From: Anaerolineae bacterium
GTDB lineage: Bacteria > Chloroflexota > Anaerolineae > Aggregatilineales > Phototrophicaceae
Assembly (NCBI GenBank): GCA_022843745.1
Contig: JALHNB010000005.1
Coordinates: 139,154-203,153 of the forward strand
DNA length: 64,000 nucleotides
Direction: 5' to 3'
Of this stretch, positions 7,655-17,546 are shown in pieces. Every line of letters starts with the position of its first letter. Position 1 is the stretch's first letter. A model generated the notes under the pieces. That model was not told where the DNA came from, made no database searches, and worked only from the letters and a program-made list of their open reading frames with translations. The translations under genes were made by a program, and so were the position numbers.

Positions 7655-8647
7655 ATGCCGATTATCCAATTCACCTCGCAAGATATGGCTGAAATCCGTT
7701 TTGCATACAGCCCTCAGATCGAAATTGTTAGCAGCTATGTCGTCTATTCCAAATCCGTTGTGGATGGACGTTTTCGCTCCTGGATTGAGGAAACGCGCGA
7801 AGGACTCCAGAGTGTTGACCTGCCCTATATGCGCGATTTAATCCTGAATAGACCCTATATCCCAGATTTTTTAACGCCGACGCCAATGACGACGCGTGAA
7901 CCAATCGAGGAATTGTTCCAAACCATGCTCGAAACACCGGAAGATATTGTTCGCAATAACATCCTGTCATCCATCGAATATTCTGGTGAATCAGAGATTC
8001 GTCAACAATTTTTGGCCTATCCACGCGAGTCCTTATTCTGCCTTGTCGAAGAACTTCGGTTGTACTGGCAGCGGGCGCTGGCACGGCATTGGTCGCGTAT
8101 TAATGCCGTTTTAGAGGGCGACATTTTGTACCGGGCGCGGCGGTTAGCGCTGGAAGGTGTAAGCGGCTTGTTTGAGGATTTGAGTCCGGTCATCTCTTTG
8201 CAACCGGGACAGATTGTTATTTCCAAGCCTGCGGCTACCAAAGTGTTATGTGCCCGCGATACCAGTCTGCATGGTGATGGCGTTCAACTTGTCCCTGTCG
8301 TATTTTCGAAGGCCTCGATCATGTGGCAGATTGATTCGGAATGGCGACCCATGTTGGTTTATAGTGCGCGGGGAGCAGGCCTTTGGTGGCAGCCCCAATT
8401 GCTCTATGAATCGAATCAGGCGCTCGAATTGACGCTCGGCACAGGCCGCGCCAGTGTTCTGCAAGCGCTCATTACGCCTCTCAGTACCGGGGAATTGGCG
8501 CACAAATTGCAGGTGTCGTCAGGCGCGATTTCGCAGCATCTGGGGCGTTTAAACGAAGCAGGCCTGGTTGAGCCACACCGCAGCGGCAAACGTGTCTACT
8601 ACCAGCTTACAGAACGCGGCGAAGGTCTGCTCGCGCTGTTCAATTGA
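7655..8647 (+). CDS. ArsR-family transcriptional regulator with large N-terminal domain
   Basis: 330 residues. The C-terminal ~75 residues are a winged helix-turn-helix of ArsR type (ASVLQALITPLSTGELAHKL, then VSSGAISQHLGRLNEAGLV, then a wing with GKRVYYQLTERG). The first ~250 residues match the kind of N-terminal domain annotated DUF5937 in such regulators (IRFAYSPQIEIVSS, LYWQRALARHWSRI), probably a ligand or protein sensor. No Cys metal site is evident in the recognition helix, so a metal sensor is unlikely. A -10-like TATGATAAT and the TAAGGACG ribosome binding site precede the ATG. Confidence 0.85.
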   Translation: MPIIQFTSQDMAEIRFAYSPQIEIVSSYVVYSKSVVDGRFRSWIEETREGLQSVDLPYMRDLILNRPYIPDFLTPTPMTTREPIEELFQTMLETPEDIVRNNILSSIEYSGESEIRQQFLAYPRESLFCLVEELRLYWQRALARHWSRINAVLEGDILYRARRLALEGVSGLFEDLSPVISLQPGQIVISKPAATKVLCARDTSLHGDGVQLVPVVFSKASIMWQIDSEWRPMLVYSARGAGLWWQPQLLYESNQALELTLGTGRASVLQALITPLSTGELAHKLQVSSGAISQHLGRLNEAGLVEPHRSGKRVYYQLTERGEGLLALFN

Positions 8648-8703
8648 GGCAAAATCTAAGCTTTTTGATTATAGACGGCGAGATCACGCCGGGATGCAAC
8701 CAG

Positions 8704-9054
8704 TCACCAGGATTGCTCAAACCGATCACGAAAAGCGCTTGGGCTGATTTTCGCCAGCCTGACCAGCACATAGGCTGAACCGCGATAGTGATCGGTGATG
8801 TAATAGATTTCTGGTTCGGCCTCAATCAAAAATTCCTGCTCCAGTTCGCCGACTTTCAAAACAAGTGCTGTTCCGTCATCGTACATCCGCGCGAAAAATT
8901 TACTCCGCGCTCGAAAAGCTGGTGTGCCATAGGAGATGCCCTCTTTAACGCCTGGAAAACCTCGCGCAATTTCGCGAATCTCGTCTAAGGTAATGCCGTT
9001 TCCGTCGTTCTTGGAGCTGCTCACGACCTGTTTCCCTCGATTTTTAACATACAT
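8704..9054 (-). CDS. YjbR/MmcQ-like DNA-binding protein
   Basis: About 116 residues with the YjbR/CyaY-fold signature: ITLDEIREIARGFPGVKEGISYGTPAFRARSKFFARM at the front, LEQEFLIEAEPEIYYITDHYRGSAYVLVRL in the middle. Family members are small double-wing proteins, some shown to bind DNA; the role here is unknown. A longer open frame to 9186 exists, but that extension reads through the GTAGGGGC palindrome and has no family similarity, so I start at the ATG at 9054. A second family member lies at 14806-15153. Confidence 0.75.
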   Translation of the reverse strand: MYVKNRGKQVVSSSKNDGNGITLDEIREIARGFPGVKEGISYGTPAFRARSKFFARMYDDGTALVLKVGELEQEFLIEAEPEIYYITDHYRGSAYVLVRLAKISPSAFRDRFEQSW

Positions 9055-9072
9055 TTGGTTGGGTAGTTTTCC

Positions 9073-9101
9073 GTAGGGGCGGATCTCAGAGCAGCCCCTA
9101 C
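9073..9101. repeat. GTAGGGGC dispersed palindrome
   Basis: GTAGGGGC (9073-9080) and GCCCCTAC (9094-9101) flank a 13-base loop. Same 8-bp ends as other copies in this window. Confidence 0.75.
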
Positions 9102-9158
9102 AATGTTGATGCCTCGTAATAAATTTTCTGTCTGGCGGAAAAGCTGATTGCTGACGAG

Positions 9159-10919
9159 CTACTTTCGAAACTGCGTATGCTCCCATTCCGCGAACAGGTC
9201 TTGCAGCCGCAAACGCTGATATTTTCCGGTGGTGGTGACGGGAATATCCGTACCGAAAACAACAACTTTTGGTCGCTTCTCGAACGTCATCCGCGCCCGA
9301 CAGTGGGCGATAATCGTCTCAGAGTCCAGTTGTGAGCCTTCCTGCGGGACGATATACGCGCCGACTTCCTCACCGTAATAATCATTTTTGAAGGCAATCG
9401 CCAAACCAACTTTGACACCAGGGATTTCCAGCAGCACTTCCTCAATATCAAACGGGCTGAATTTGACACCGCCCCGGTTAATCAACTCCTTGATGCGCCC
9501 GGTGATGAAAAAGAAGCGCCGCCCGCGTTCATCTTCCTCGTAAAAGCCCTCGTCGCCGCTGCGAAACCAGTTAAATTTAAACGTTTCCGTATTGGCATCG
9601 GGACGCTGATAATAGTATTTCATGATGTTGTGGCCGCGAATACAGATTTCGCCGCGTTCACCTGGGCCAAGCATCTGTCCGCTGCCGATGGATTCAAAGA
9701 TTGCCATCTCGTTACATTCAATCGGGCAGCCGATGCTCGGATAACCGTAATCCAGCATCCAGTGGCGGTGTTCATCCCAGGTGAGATTGATCGGAAGGTG
9801 GCAGTTGTAACAGGTCGATTCGCTCAGGCCGTAACCATGCAAAATGGGGAAGCCGAATAGTTCCTCGAAATTTTTGACCAATGTCATCGAGAGTGTGCCT
9901 GCGCCGCACATCAAATGGCGAAAATGAGTCAAATCTTGGCGCTTGATGCCCGCGCCGAAGATGGGATTGCCCTGCCTGATCTGCTCCTCGGCATACTCGA
10001 CGCAGAATTGCAGCAACGTCGGCACGACGCTGACGATATGAACGCGCTCGGCGGTGATGCGTCGCCAAAAATTGTTGACTGAGAATGAGCGATTCAAAAC
10101 GGTTGATCCACCTACATAGAGAGGGGTCATAATCGTCGCGACAATCCCGTTGACATGATGAATCGGCAGCACACACATCAGGCGTTGATTGCCCGTGATC
10201 GCCTGCCAGTTTGCCATTCCATAGGCATCCACCAGCAAGTTATATTGGGTCAGCACGACCCCTTTTGGTGCGCCCGTCGTGCCGCTGGTATAGACCAGAA
10301 GCGCCTCGTCATCGAGCGCTGGCGTGAAATCGCCCAGATAAGAGGTCGGCAAATTTTTCACGGCTTCATGAAACTGCATGTAATCGGGGCGTGGTGTGCC
10401 ACCAACCTGCACGATTTGCCGGATATTGGGTGCGCCCAGGCCTTCTGCCCCTGAGCCATGAATAATTTTCTCGGCGCGTTCCAGATATTCCCCGCGTACA
10501 AAGCAGATCACTGCCTCGCTGTTACGCAAAATAAATGCGATTCGTTGGTCATCTTCTGAGACATTTTGCGGCGCGACGGTTGCGCCGATCAACCAGCAGG
10601 CGAAATAAATGATGGCCGTGTCGCTGTGGTTATAGGCAATCGTCGCGACTCGATCTCCACGCTGGACACCCAGGTCTTCATGCAGCATATTCGCGACCTG
10701 ATGCGCCCGTGCGTTGAATTCGGAGTAAGTCAACTCCTCATGGTTGCCGTCAGCGTCATAGTGAATCATGAAGGTTTTTTCAGGCGTGGTACGCGCGTGT
10801 TGGGAAAGCAACTGGCGGATATTGTCGTAGGGAACCTTGCGGTGCTGCTGTGGCACGCCGTTGAGGGTTTGCGCCGCGCTGATCTTTGCCAGAGTCGCCT
10901 CGTCTACGCTGTGAGACAT
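9159..10919 (-). CDS. AMP-dependent acyl-CoA synthetase/ligase family protein
   Basis: 586 residues of the ANL superfamily, which activates a carboxylate with ATP to an acyl-adenylate and normally passes it to CoA. Core motifs are present in order: the P-loop YTSGTTGAPKG (about residue 210), HGYGLSEST, the ribose-binding WFRSGDEGF, the hinge GRIKELINRGGVK, and TTTGKYQR with the late catalytic Lys. Length and N-terminal half resemble long/medium-chain fatty acid or benzoate-type ligases. The substrate is not determinable. It is monocistronic; the ~190 bases upstream are AT-rich and shared with a divergent secreted-protein gene. Confidence 0.88.
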   Translation of the reverse strand: MSHSVDEATLAKISAAQTLNGVPQQHRKVPYDNIRQLLSQHARTTPEKTFMIHYDADGNHEELTYSEFNARAHQVANMLHEDLGVQRGDRVATIAYNHSDTAIIYFACWLIGATVAPQNVSEDDQRIAFILRNSEAVICFVRGEYLERAEKIIHGSGAEGLGAPNIRQIVQVGGTPRPDYMQFHEAVKNLPTSYLGDFTPALDDEALLVYTSGTTGAPKGVVLTQYNLLVDAYGMANWQAITGNQRLMCVLPIHHVNGIVATIMTPLYVGGSTVLNRSFSVNNFWRRITAERVHIVSVVPTLLQFCVEYAEEQIRQGNPIFGAGIKRQDLTHFRHLMCGAGTLSMTLVKNFEELFGFPILHGYGLSESTCYNCHLPINLTWDEHRHWMLDYGYPSIGCPIECNEMAIFESIGSGQMLGPGERGEICIRGHNIMKYYYQRPDANTETFKFNWFRSGDEGFYEEDERGRRFFFITGRIKELINRGGVKFSPFDIEEVLLEIPGVKVGLAIAFKNDYYGEEVGAYIVPQEGSQLDSETIIAHCRARMTFEKRPKVVVFGTDIPVTTTGKYQRLRLQDLFAEWEHTQFRK

Positions 10920-11109
10920 AAATCTACCTTTTAGAATTTACCTGTTTGTAGCGAATTAAAGTTATCCATTTGGGACGAATTATAGCTTGTAAAAAATCTG
11001 AACAAAACCTCAATGCACTGTAATAACGAGAGTAATTATAATAAAGATGTGTTTGAAATATGAATTGAAATCATTTCTTTATTAATGATTTCGCAAGAAA
11101 GGAAACCTC

Positions 11110-11598
11110 TTGAACCGCAAAAAATTTCTGGTGATGGCCTTTGTTCTCGCGCTGACTTTACTAACCACCCAGGTAACATTCGCAAGTGGCTTTAGTTCCC
11201 AAACGAGCGTGCAGTATATCGACATTTCTGAGGTCACGAATGTCCCGTGCGCGGCAAATGGTGCAGGCGAATATGTCGCCTATGCAGGGACACTGCGTGT
11301 AACGATGCGGACGACTGTCCTGGGGCCGCTGACTCTAGTGCAGGAAGCCTATGATGTCATATCCATTACCGGTATCGGCATGACCACCGGGACACGTTAT
11401 ATCGGAAGTGGCACAACGCGCTCGGCTTACTGGACACGCACCGGCGGAAATTCAGTTTCTACCCTGTGGAATGTTTTTAACATGATTGGCGAAGGGCCAG
11501 CACCAGATTTGCGTGTGCGGGCGCTGCTCGTCACCCGGCTTAACGCGAACGGCGATGTGATCCATTACAAAGAGCGCGTTAGCGTCACCTGTCAGTAG
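11110..11598 (+). CDS. Secreted protein of unknown function
   Basis: 162 residues starting at a TTG preceded by AAGAAAGGAAAC. The first ~25 residues are a classical signal peptide (basic MNRKKF, hydrophobic FVLALTLLTTQVTF, cleavage after ASG or FAS). The mature part is Thr/Gly/Val-rich and likely all beta, with one Cys near its start (VPCAANG) and one at the end (SVTCQ) that could pair. No family recognised. Divergent from the acyl-CoA synthetase gene. Confidence 0.7.
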   Translation: MNRKKFLVMAFVLALTLLTTQVTFASGFSSQTSVQYIDISEVTNVPCAANGAGEYVAYAGTLRVTMRTTVLGPLTLVQEAYDVISITGIGMTTGTRYIGSGTTRSAYWTRTGGNSVSTLWNVFNMIGEGPAPDLRVRALLVTRLNANGDVIHYKERVSVTCQ

Positions 11599-11632
11599 AG
11601 CTAAGGAGCAGATAAGCATCATCTCTTAGCGC

Positions 11633-12412
11633 TTATGGTCGCCAGGACAGGTTGCTTTTGTGTATTCCATCGGCGGTAATTTGCTGGAAGTTACCGCCGT
11701 CAGCATCCATGACGTAAATCTCCGAATGGATGCTTTCCAGCGATATAAACGCGATCTGGCGATCATTGGCTGACCACTGTGGCAGTTCGCGAAAGAGGAT
11801 GTTATTGCTGGTGAGTTGATGTCGCTGAGTCGGGCCATTGATAACAATGCCCCAATGTCCATTTTTATAGGACATTATCATAAAATGGTTGGGATCAAAC
11901 CGGGGTTCGAATAGCTGCTCAAACGCAAGCTGATCAAAGGGCTGCCTGTCGCTGCCATCGGTGCGAACGCGGAAAATCGGCGCATCAACGCCGGGATGAG
12001 CGCGATAATAGATGTAAGCGCTGTCGGCAGACCAGGTGGGGTTGTACTGGTCGATGGTCAGATCATTTGTCAGGGCGTGAATATTGCCGCCATTCGCATC
12101 CATCACATAGAGCCAGCGACCCCCATCTCGGCGGGATTGAAACACGATGTAGCGGCCATCCGGCGACCAAACCGCCTGGGTATCGAGCGAGTCATTGCGG
12201 GTCAGGTTGTGTCGGATTTTATGCCCAATATCGAGCAAAAAAATATCATAATTCTGATTGACCAGGGCATCATAAACAAGCTGACCGCTGTCCGGTAGAG
12301 CCTCGCTGAGAGCGATTGATGCGCTAACCAACCCAATGCTCAAACACGTTATCAGCGCAGCGACTCGGAAAACCCATTCTGACATCAATCGCCTCGACAT
12401 ATCGGACACCAA
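11633..12412 (-). CDS. TolB/DPP-type beta-propeller protein, membrane-anchored or secreted
   Basis: 259 residues with an N-terminal hydrophobic helix (VAALITCLSIGLVSASIAL), then four or more PD40/TolB-like blades: AVWSPDGRYIVFQSRRDG, NPTWSADSAYIYYRA, EPRFDPNHFMIMS, LPQWSANDRQIAFIS, ending LSWRP. Such repeats form beta-propellers used for protein contacts in the periplasm or outside the membrane. It starts 6 bases after the stop of the TIR gene, with AGGGG inside the junction, so the two are almost certainly co-transcribed. Confidence 0.8.
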   Translation of the reverse strand: MVSDMSRRLMSEWVFRVAALITCLSIGLVSASIALSEALPDSGQLVYDALVNQNYDIFLLDIGHKIRHNLTRNDSLDTQAVWSPDGRYIVFQSRRDGGRWLYVMDANGGNIHALTNDLTIDQYNPTWSADSAYIYYRAHPGVDAPIFRVRTDGSDRQPFDQLAFEQLFEPRFDPNHFMIMSYKNGHWGIVINGPTQRHQLTSNNILFRELPQWSANDRQIAFISLESIHSEIYVMDADGGNFQQITADGIHKSNLSWRP

Positions 12413-12418
12413 ATGCCC

Positions 12419-12838
12419 CTATAGATCGCGAGCAGTTCTGGCAAAATGATATCGCTGAATCTGGCTGACGAGTTCACGGATTTCTGAGGCGAAATTGCGA
12501 CTCCAGCGCAGATCAAACCAGGGATCGCCCTGTAATTCAATCAGCAGTGGGTGCGCAGGTGTACCGTCCATAACGACTGGCAAAATGGGGATGTTCGAAT
12601 CTATTGCGTGATTAACCGCCGCCGTAACCCAACTGGATTGAGGCGTGTCTTTGGTGAGGATAACGACCACGCAAGAAGCCTGCACGATCTTATTTTCCAA
12701 CTCGGCACGCCAGGTTGGGCTGCCAGGCGTGAGCAAGCCGTCCGGCCACACCCGCAAGCCATACAAGCGCAGCGCTTCGCGGAGGAGACGTGCGCGTTCA
12801 ATATCTTTAAAGCTGTAACTGAGAAAGATGTGATCCAT
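12419..12838 (-). CDS. TIR-domain protein lacking the catalytic Glu
   Basis: 139 residues that are essentially one TIR domain: beta-A FLSYSFKD at 5-12, the BB loop region VWPDGLLTPGSPTWRAELENKI, and beta-D CVVVILTKDTPQSSWV. In active bacterial TIR NADases a Glu follows the conserved Trp by four residues; here W70 is followed by A74, so NAD cleavage is not expected and a scaffold role is more likely. No effector domain is fused. The downstream partner is a propeller protein 6 bases away. It is divergent from the isomerase-like gene at 12894. Confidence 0.8.
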   Translation of the reverse strand: MDHIFLSYSFKDIERARLLREALRLYGLRVWPDGLLTPGSPTWRAELENKIVQASCVVVILTKDTPQSSWVTAAVNHAIDSNIPILPVVMDGTPAHPLLIELQGDPWFDLRWSRNFASEIRELVSQIQRYHFARTARDL

Positions 12839-12893
12839 CGTAAAAAAATATGCTATCTTTAGCCCAATTCAATTGTAACAGGAATCGCGTTTA

Positions 12894-13700
12894 ATGATCG
12901 AATTTTCGTGTCATACCTGGGCATTTAACGATCTCACACTGCCAGAAGCGTTGGGGACGATTGCCCGAATGGGGTTTCGCTATGTCGATATTGGCAGCGG
13001 GCCGAACCTGAATGCCCCCCGCGCGGCATCTAATCCCCGCAAAGTCGCGGTAGAAATTGCCGATGACCTTGAAATTTTTAACCTCAAAATCAGCGATATT
13101 TATCTGATGCTGCCGCGTATTTCCGTCGCCGATGAGGAAGCGCGTCGCAAAGAAATAGACTTGTATAAGGCGCTCATTCCGTTTGTGAAAGCGCTGGATG
13201 CACCGGGGATTACGCTCTCACCGGGGTTAGCACAGCCAGCAGAAGACCTTGAAGCACATGACCGCGCTGTTGATGCGCTGCGCGAGATGGTTCGCGCTGG
13301 CAAAGAATCAGATTTGCGCGTCAGTATCGAGCCGCATCTTGATTCGCTGGTACATACGCCGGAACAAGCACTTAAAATGGTGAAAGATGTGCCGGGGCTG
13401 GAAATCACGCTCGATTGGGCGCACATGATCTGCCAAAATATCCCGTCCGCCGAAATTCTGACCCTGCTCCCGCACACCCGCCATGTTCAGATACGGCAGG
13501 CGGCGAAAAAGCAGCTTCAGACGACATTTGAAAAAGGACAAATTGACATCCGGCAGATCATGGACGCTTTGAAGAACGCCCATTATGATGGTGTTATCTG
13601 CATGGAATATATGAATATGACCGGCTGGCATGGGATGGCGGCTGTTGATGCTGTCCGGGAAAGCGCCAGAATGCGCGATGCGCTGCGCAACATTCGGTAG
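12894..13700 (+). CDS. Sugar phosphate isomerase/epimerase-like TIM-barrel protein
   Basis: 268 residues of the AP-endonuclease-2/xylose isomerase-like fold. The likely metal ligands are visible at barrel strand ends: VSIEPHLDS (Glu), ITLDWAHM (Asp and His), HVQIRQA (His), CMEYM (Glu). This set is typical of enzymes acting on keto-sugars, inosose or hydroxypyruvate. The exact substrate is unknown and the neighbours (TIR-propeller, FAD oxidase) give no pathway. Confidence 0.8.
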   Translation: MIEFSCHTWAFNDLTLPEALGTIARMGFRYVDIGSGPNLNAPRAASNPRKVAVEIADDLEIFNLKISDIYLMLPRISVADEEARRKEIDLYKALIPFVKALDAPGITLSPGLAQPAEDLEAHDRAVDALREMVRAGKESDLRVSIEPHLDSLVHTPEQALKMVKDVPGLEITLDWAHMICQNIPSAEILTLLPHTRHVQIRQAAKKQLQTTFEKGQIDIRQIMDALKNAHYDGVICMEYMNMTGWHGMAAVDAVRESARMRDALRNIR

Positions 13701-13858
13701 TTGATTAGCGTCTCAGCCAGTCAGCTTTTTAGTGCTGAGTGAAAAGTGCTGAGTGCTGAGTTTAAGACTTTTAATTTACTCAACACTTGGTACTTATCTC
13801 ACAATCCCGTGTTTTCGCTGAAACGCTGAATGCTGATTGGCTTTTAAGGAGAAAATAA
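13701..13858. other. Intergenic region with short AGTGCTGAGT repeats
   Basis: Between 13730 and 13765 the word GTGCTGAGT recurs three times at irregular spacing, followed by an AT-rich stretch and the ribosome binding site AAGGAG of the next gene. The repeats are too short and irregular for CRISPR and show no strong hairpin. Confidence 0.5.
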
Positions 13859-14803
13859 ATGTCCGATATTATCATCATCGGCGGCGGGCTGACCGGACTG
13901 TCGGCGGCGTTCGAACTCGAAAAAATGGGAATCGCCTACACGTTGATCGAGGTAAAAGGGCGGCTTGGCAGCAATATCATCAGCGAGAAGCGCGATGGGT
14001 TTGTGCTGGATGGCGGCCCGTTTGTGCTGAATCGTTCGCGCGAATGGCCGCTTCTGGACGAATTAGGATTGGGTGATGCGCTGTATCAGGTTGCGCAACT
14101 GCCTAAAGGGAATGAGCTGGTCGCGTTTAAAGATGGCACACAAACGCTGGTCGATACGCTGGTGAATCATCTGAAAAACGGACGCATCATCACGCGCATG
14201 TCGGTCAGCACACTCGGAAAAGTCGAAAATCGATTCGCCGTCTGCCTGGAAAATGGCATGGTCATGAACGCTGATGGCCTGATCGTCGCTGCGCCTGCCC
14301 GTTATGCCGAGCGCATGTTTTATACATTTCAGCCGGAGATCAGCCAGAGATTGCTCAAGCATCACTACGACAGTATCACGCGCGTAACGCTCGGCTACCG
14401 TAAAGATCAAATCAGCGTACCGTTCAGAGCGCCGGAGGATCCAAGCTGTGCTTTTGGAAGCTGGACGGATAGCGAGTATCGCGTGCCTCCCGGTCATATT
14501 CTGATACAGGTCGGCGTGCGTTTACCGCTGGAACGCACCACGCCGGAAATCATCACGCGAGAATTGCAGCGAATTATGGACTGGCCGACTGACATAGTGG
14601 TGCAGCGCGTCGATTATTGGCCGGAATCGCATTCGCTAATGCCGCATAATCCCAGCCATGACGCGGATATGGCGGCGATTGAAGCCTTGCTGCCGGAGGG
14701 TGTGGCATTGGTGGGCAGCGATTATCGCGCGGATCGCTTTGAAGATCGCATGGATCAAGGACGGGCCGCTGCACGTAAGATCGCGGAAGCGGTGAAAAAA
14801 TAG
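13859..14803 (+). CDS. FAD-dependent amine oxidase/protoporphyrinogen oxidase-like protein
   Basis: 314 residues. The N-terminus is a Rossmann FAD-binding motif (IIIIGGGLTGLSAAFELE, then an acidic end of strand 2, LIEVKGRLGSN), followed by the DGGPFVLN loop, and the C-terminus has a second FAD contact (ALVGSDYRADRFEDRMDQGRAAA). It is shorter than HemG/HemY (about 450 residues), so the substrate domain is reduced and protoporphyrinogen oxidation should not be assumed. AAGGAG supports the ATG. Confidence 0.75.
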   Translation: MSDIIIIGGGLTGLSAAFELEKMGIAYTLIEVKGRLGSNIISEKRDGFVLDGGPFVLNRSREWPLLDELGLGDALYQVAQLPKGNELVAFKDGTQTLVDTLVNHLKNGRIITRMSVSTLGKVENRFAVCLENGMVMNADGLIVAAPARYAERMFYTFQPEISQRLLKHHYDSITRVTLGYRKDQISVPFRAPEDPSCAFGSWTDSEYRVPPGHILIQVGVRLPLERTTPEIITRELQRIMDWPTDIVVQRVDYWPESHSLMPHNPSHDADMAAIEALLPEGVALVGSDYRADRFEDRMDQGRAAARKIAEAVKK

Positions 14804-14805
14804 AT

Positions 14806-15153
14806 TCACGAAAATGGAGTTGGGTACTGCGCCACCAGGCGTTTCGGCGCATAAGCCCGCCACGCATCCTCAAATAAATTGCGCAGTTCTTCGCGATCCG
14901 CTTTGGGCATCCGAATCAGAACGCACTCAAAGTTGGCGTAGTGGTCAGCCATGTAATAAATGTCCGGCTTGGTGGTAAGTAAATATTCGCGTTCCAATCG
15001 ATCCGGTACTTTAATGCACAGCGTGTCGGGGTCGATTTTGGCGATACAGGCGAGGAAGCGTTTGCCAATCTTGAAAGTTGGCCCACCGAATACCAGATGC
15101 TCCTCCACGTTGGGAAATGACAGGGCAATTTGCCGTATTTCATCAAACTCCAT
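14806..15153 (-). CDS. YjbR/MmcQ-like protein (second copy)
   Basis: About 115 residues with the family pattern EFDEIRQIALSFPNVEEHLVFGGPTFKIGKRFLACI and KPDIYYMADHYANFECVLIRM; similar in layout to the copy at 8704-9054 but clearly diverged. I start at the ATG at 15153, six bases after GTGAGG; ATGs at 15159 and 15174 are alternatives. It is convergent with the FAD gene, only two bases from its stop, and divergent from the Nudix gene. Confidence 0.75.
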   Translation of the reverse strand: MEFDEIRQIALSFPNVEEHLVFGGPTFKIGKRFLACIAKIDPDTLCIKVPDRLEREYLLTTKPDIYYMADHYANFECVLIRMPKADREELRNLFEDAWRAYAPKRLVAQYPTPFS

Positions 15154-15283
15154 TTGCATCCTCACTGAGAACATTTGTTTTATGCCAGAATATCATAAAT
15201 GTTTTATGGCTGCAAACGATGTCTATCACTATAAATTGTGCGATACTCATACTAAACGGACAGGCATAAAAGGCATATTTAGG

Positions 15284-16181
<898 letters not shown>

Positions 16182-16205
16182 TACAGTTTATGTATTCGAC
16201 AAGTT

Positions 16206-16233
16206 TTTTGAATTCACTGAAATGTTCTATAAT
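16206..16233 (+). promoter_or_regulatory. Candidate promoter of the 16278 gene
   Basis: TTTTGA (16206-16211), a 16-base spacer and a consensus TATAAT (16228-16233), 44 bases before the start codon. The -35 is weak. Confidence 0.45.
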
Positions 16234-16277
16234 TAAAAATAGTTGTTTTTGCCACTTATATCCCTGTGGAGAATTCC

Positions 16278-17522
16278 ATGTCACCTCTTGAAGTTGTATT
16301 CGAAGTCCCGAAGCATATTCTAAGCGGCTTATTATCTGGGCAGCTAGAGCGAGTAGGTGGCGTTATTCGCAATAGTGCTACAAAGGAAGTTGTTGTCTGG
16401 CTACGTGATGCAAACGTTCTTGATAGTGTTGGAGGAATTCTACCCACCCCACTTAACCTTATTCTCAATGCGGCTCGTGCTGCGCTTTCACTTTATGATG
16501 GACACCTAACACGCACCGCTATCGGTGAATTAAGTGAACAAGTTGACCAACTCAGCCATCAGTTGAAGTGGGTTACAAGCATGAGTACATTTGTAGTAGG
16601 CGGACAAGTGTTGAATTTAGGGTTAACAGCAATTTCACTTTACGCAACACTTCAAAAACTTAACCAACTTTCTGATGAAATCAGTCATTTGAGTGAGATG
16701 ATCCGTGCTCAGTTTAATTGGGATCGCAATTTGCGCTTCAAGACTGCTTTACAGGCAGCCCGTGATGTATTTGAAACGGATGAGTCAAATTTTCGTAATA
16801 ACGCGGTTCGCAGCGCAATTGATGGCCTCTATGAAGCGCGAGAAAATTTCCTAGATGATTATAATGAGACCATGAAACGCGGTGATCCAACGCTCGATAA
16901 TTTGTTAATGGCAAAACATTATCTTATTCGCGCAATATATGCCGAGACCAGCCGTATTCGCTGTTACCTTGCTTCTGGTGAAATTGATATTGCGCGGCGT
17001 TACTTGAAGGAAGATCTGGTCATATTTAAGGAAGCCTCAACTCGTCTTGTCGATCAATTTATTGGCAAAAAACCAGCACTATATTTTTATAAGGACGTTG
17101 ATGCCTCTGATTTAGATCGTTTTTTACAAATCCAGCGCTGGTTAAAATCCCCCGATGATGTTTCAGGGAAAGAGGCTCTCACATTATTTGATGTTATTAA
17201 CCAACTACGTGGTGATTTCTGGAATCAAACTATTGTGCAAGAAGAATATGATAATCCTATCGGGCGTTTGATAAATCGACCCAGCAATACAGTCGCCACT
17301 CAAGTAAGCAAGATACCTCAACAGCTATCCAATGCCGAAATCATGATCGAAAACTATCAGCGCTTACTGGGTTTTGATCTTGAGCTGCGGTCTATACGTT
17401 TGTCACTTGATAACTTCACTTTCGATGAATGGAACAAATACACATTAAAAGACGATCCTCAACAACATAGATTCGCAATGGTTATTGATCGCGATCAACT
17501 GGATCAGGTGCAAGCTAGTTAA
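16278..17522 (+). CDS. Unknown helical protein with a central membrane segment
   Basis: 414 residues with no family I recognise. A conserved-looking front, GQLERVGGVIRNSATKEVVVWLRD (about 20-45), is followed by long helical stretches. A hydrophobic segment (FVVGGQVLNLGLTAISLYATL, about 110-130) is flanked by heptad-like helices (ELSEQVDQLSHQLKWV before, KLNQLSDEISHLSEMI after). This coil-membrane-coil layout resembles helical pore-forming or membrane-tethered proteins, but that is inference from layout only. The codon use and base composition are visibly more AT-rich than neighbours, suggesting transfer. It has its own promoter and GGAG before the ATG at 16278. Confidence 0.7.
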   Translation: MSPLEVVFEVPKHILSGLLSGQLERVGGVIRNSATKEVVVWLRDANVLDSVGGILPTPLNLILNAARAALSLYDGHLTRTAIGELSEQVDQLSHQLKWVTSMSTFVVGGQVLNLGLTAISLYATLQKLNQLSDEISHLSEMIRAQFNWDRNLRFKTALQAARDVFETDESNFRNNAVRSAIDGLYEARENFLDDYNETMKRGDPTLDNLLMAKHYLIRAIYAETSRIRCYLASGEIDIARRYLKEDLVIFKEASTRLVDQFIGKKPALYFYKDVDASDLDRFLQIQRWLKSPDDVSGKEALTLFDVINQLRGDFWNQTIVQEEYDNPIGRLINRPSNTVATQVSKIPQQLSNAEIMIENYQRLLGFDLELRSIRLSLDNFTFDEWNKYTLKDDPQQHRFAMVIDRDQLDQVQAS

Positions 17523-17546
17523 GGCTAAAGCTCAAAGGGTGTATAT

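Noticed and set aside
9055..9186. N-terminal extension of the first YjbR/MmcQ protein
   Set aside because: It is made by translation through the GTAGGGGC palindrome and overlaps the end of the acyl-CoA synthetase gene.
13720..13800. Possible CRISPR array from AGTGCTGAGT words
   Set aside because: Repeat units are under 12 bases, irregularly spaced and without unique spacers; no cas genes are in the window.
14960..15283. Upstream extension of the Nudix frame
   Set aside because: It overlaps the opposite-strand YjbR gene and shows no similarity to Nudix proteins; the start at 15284 gives a normal length.
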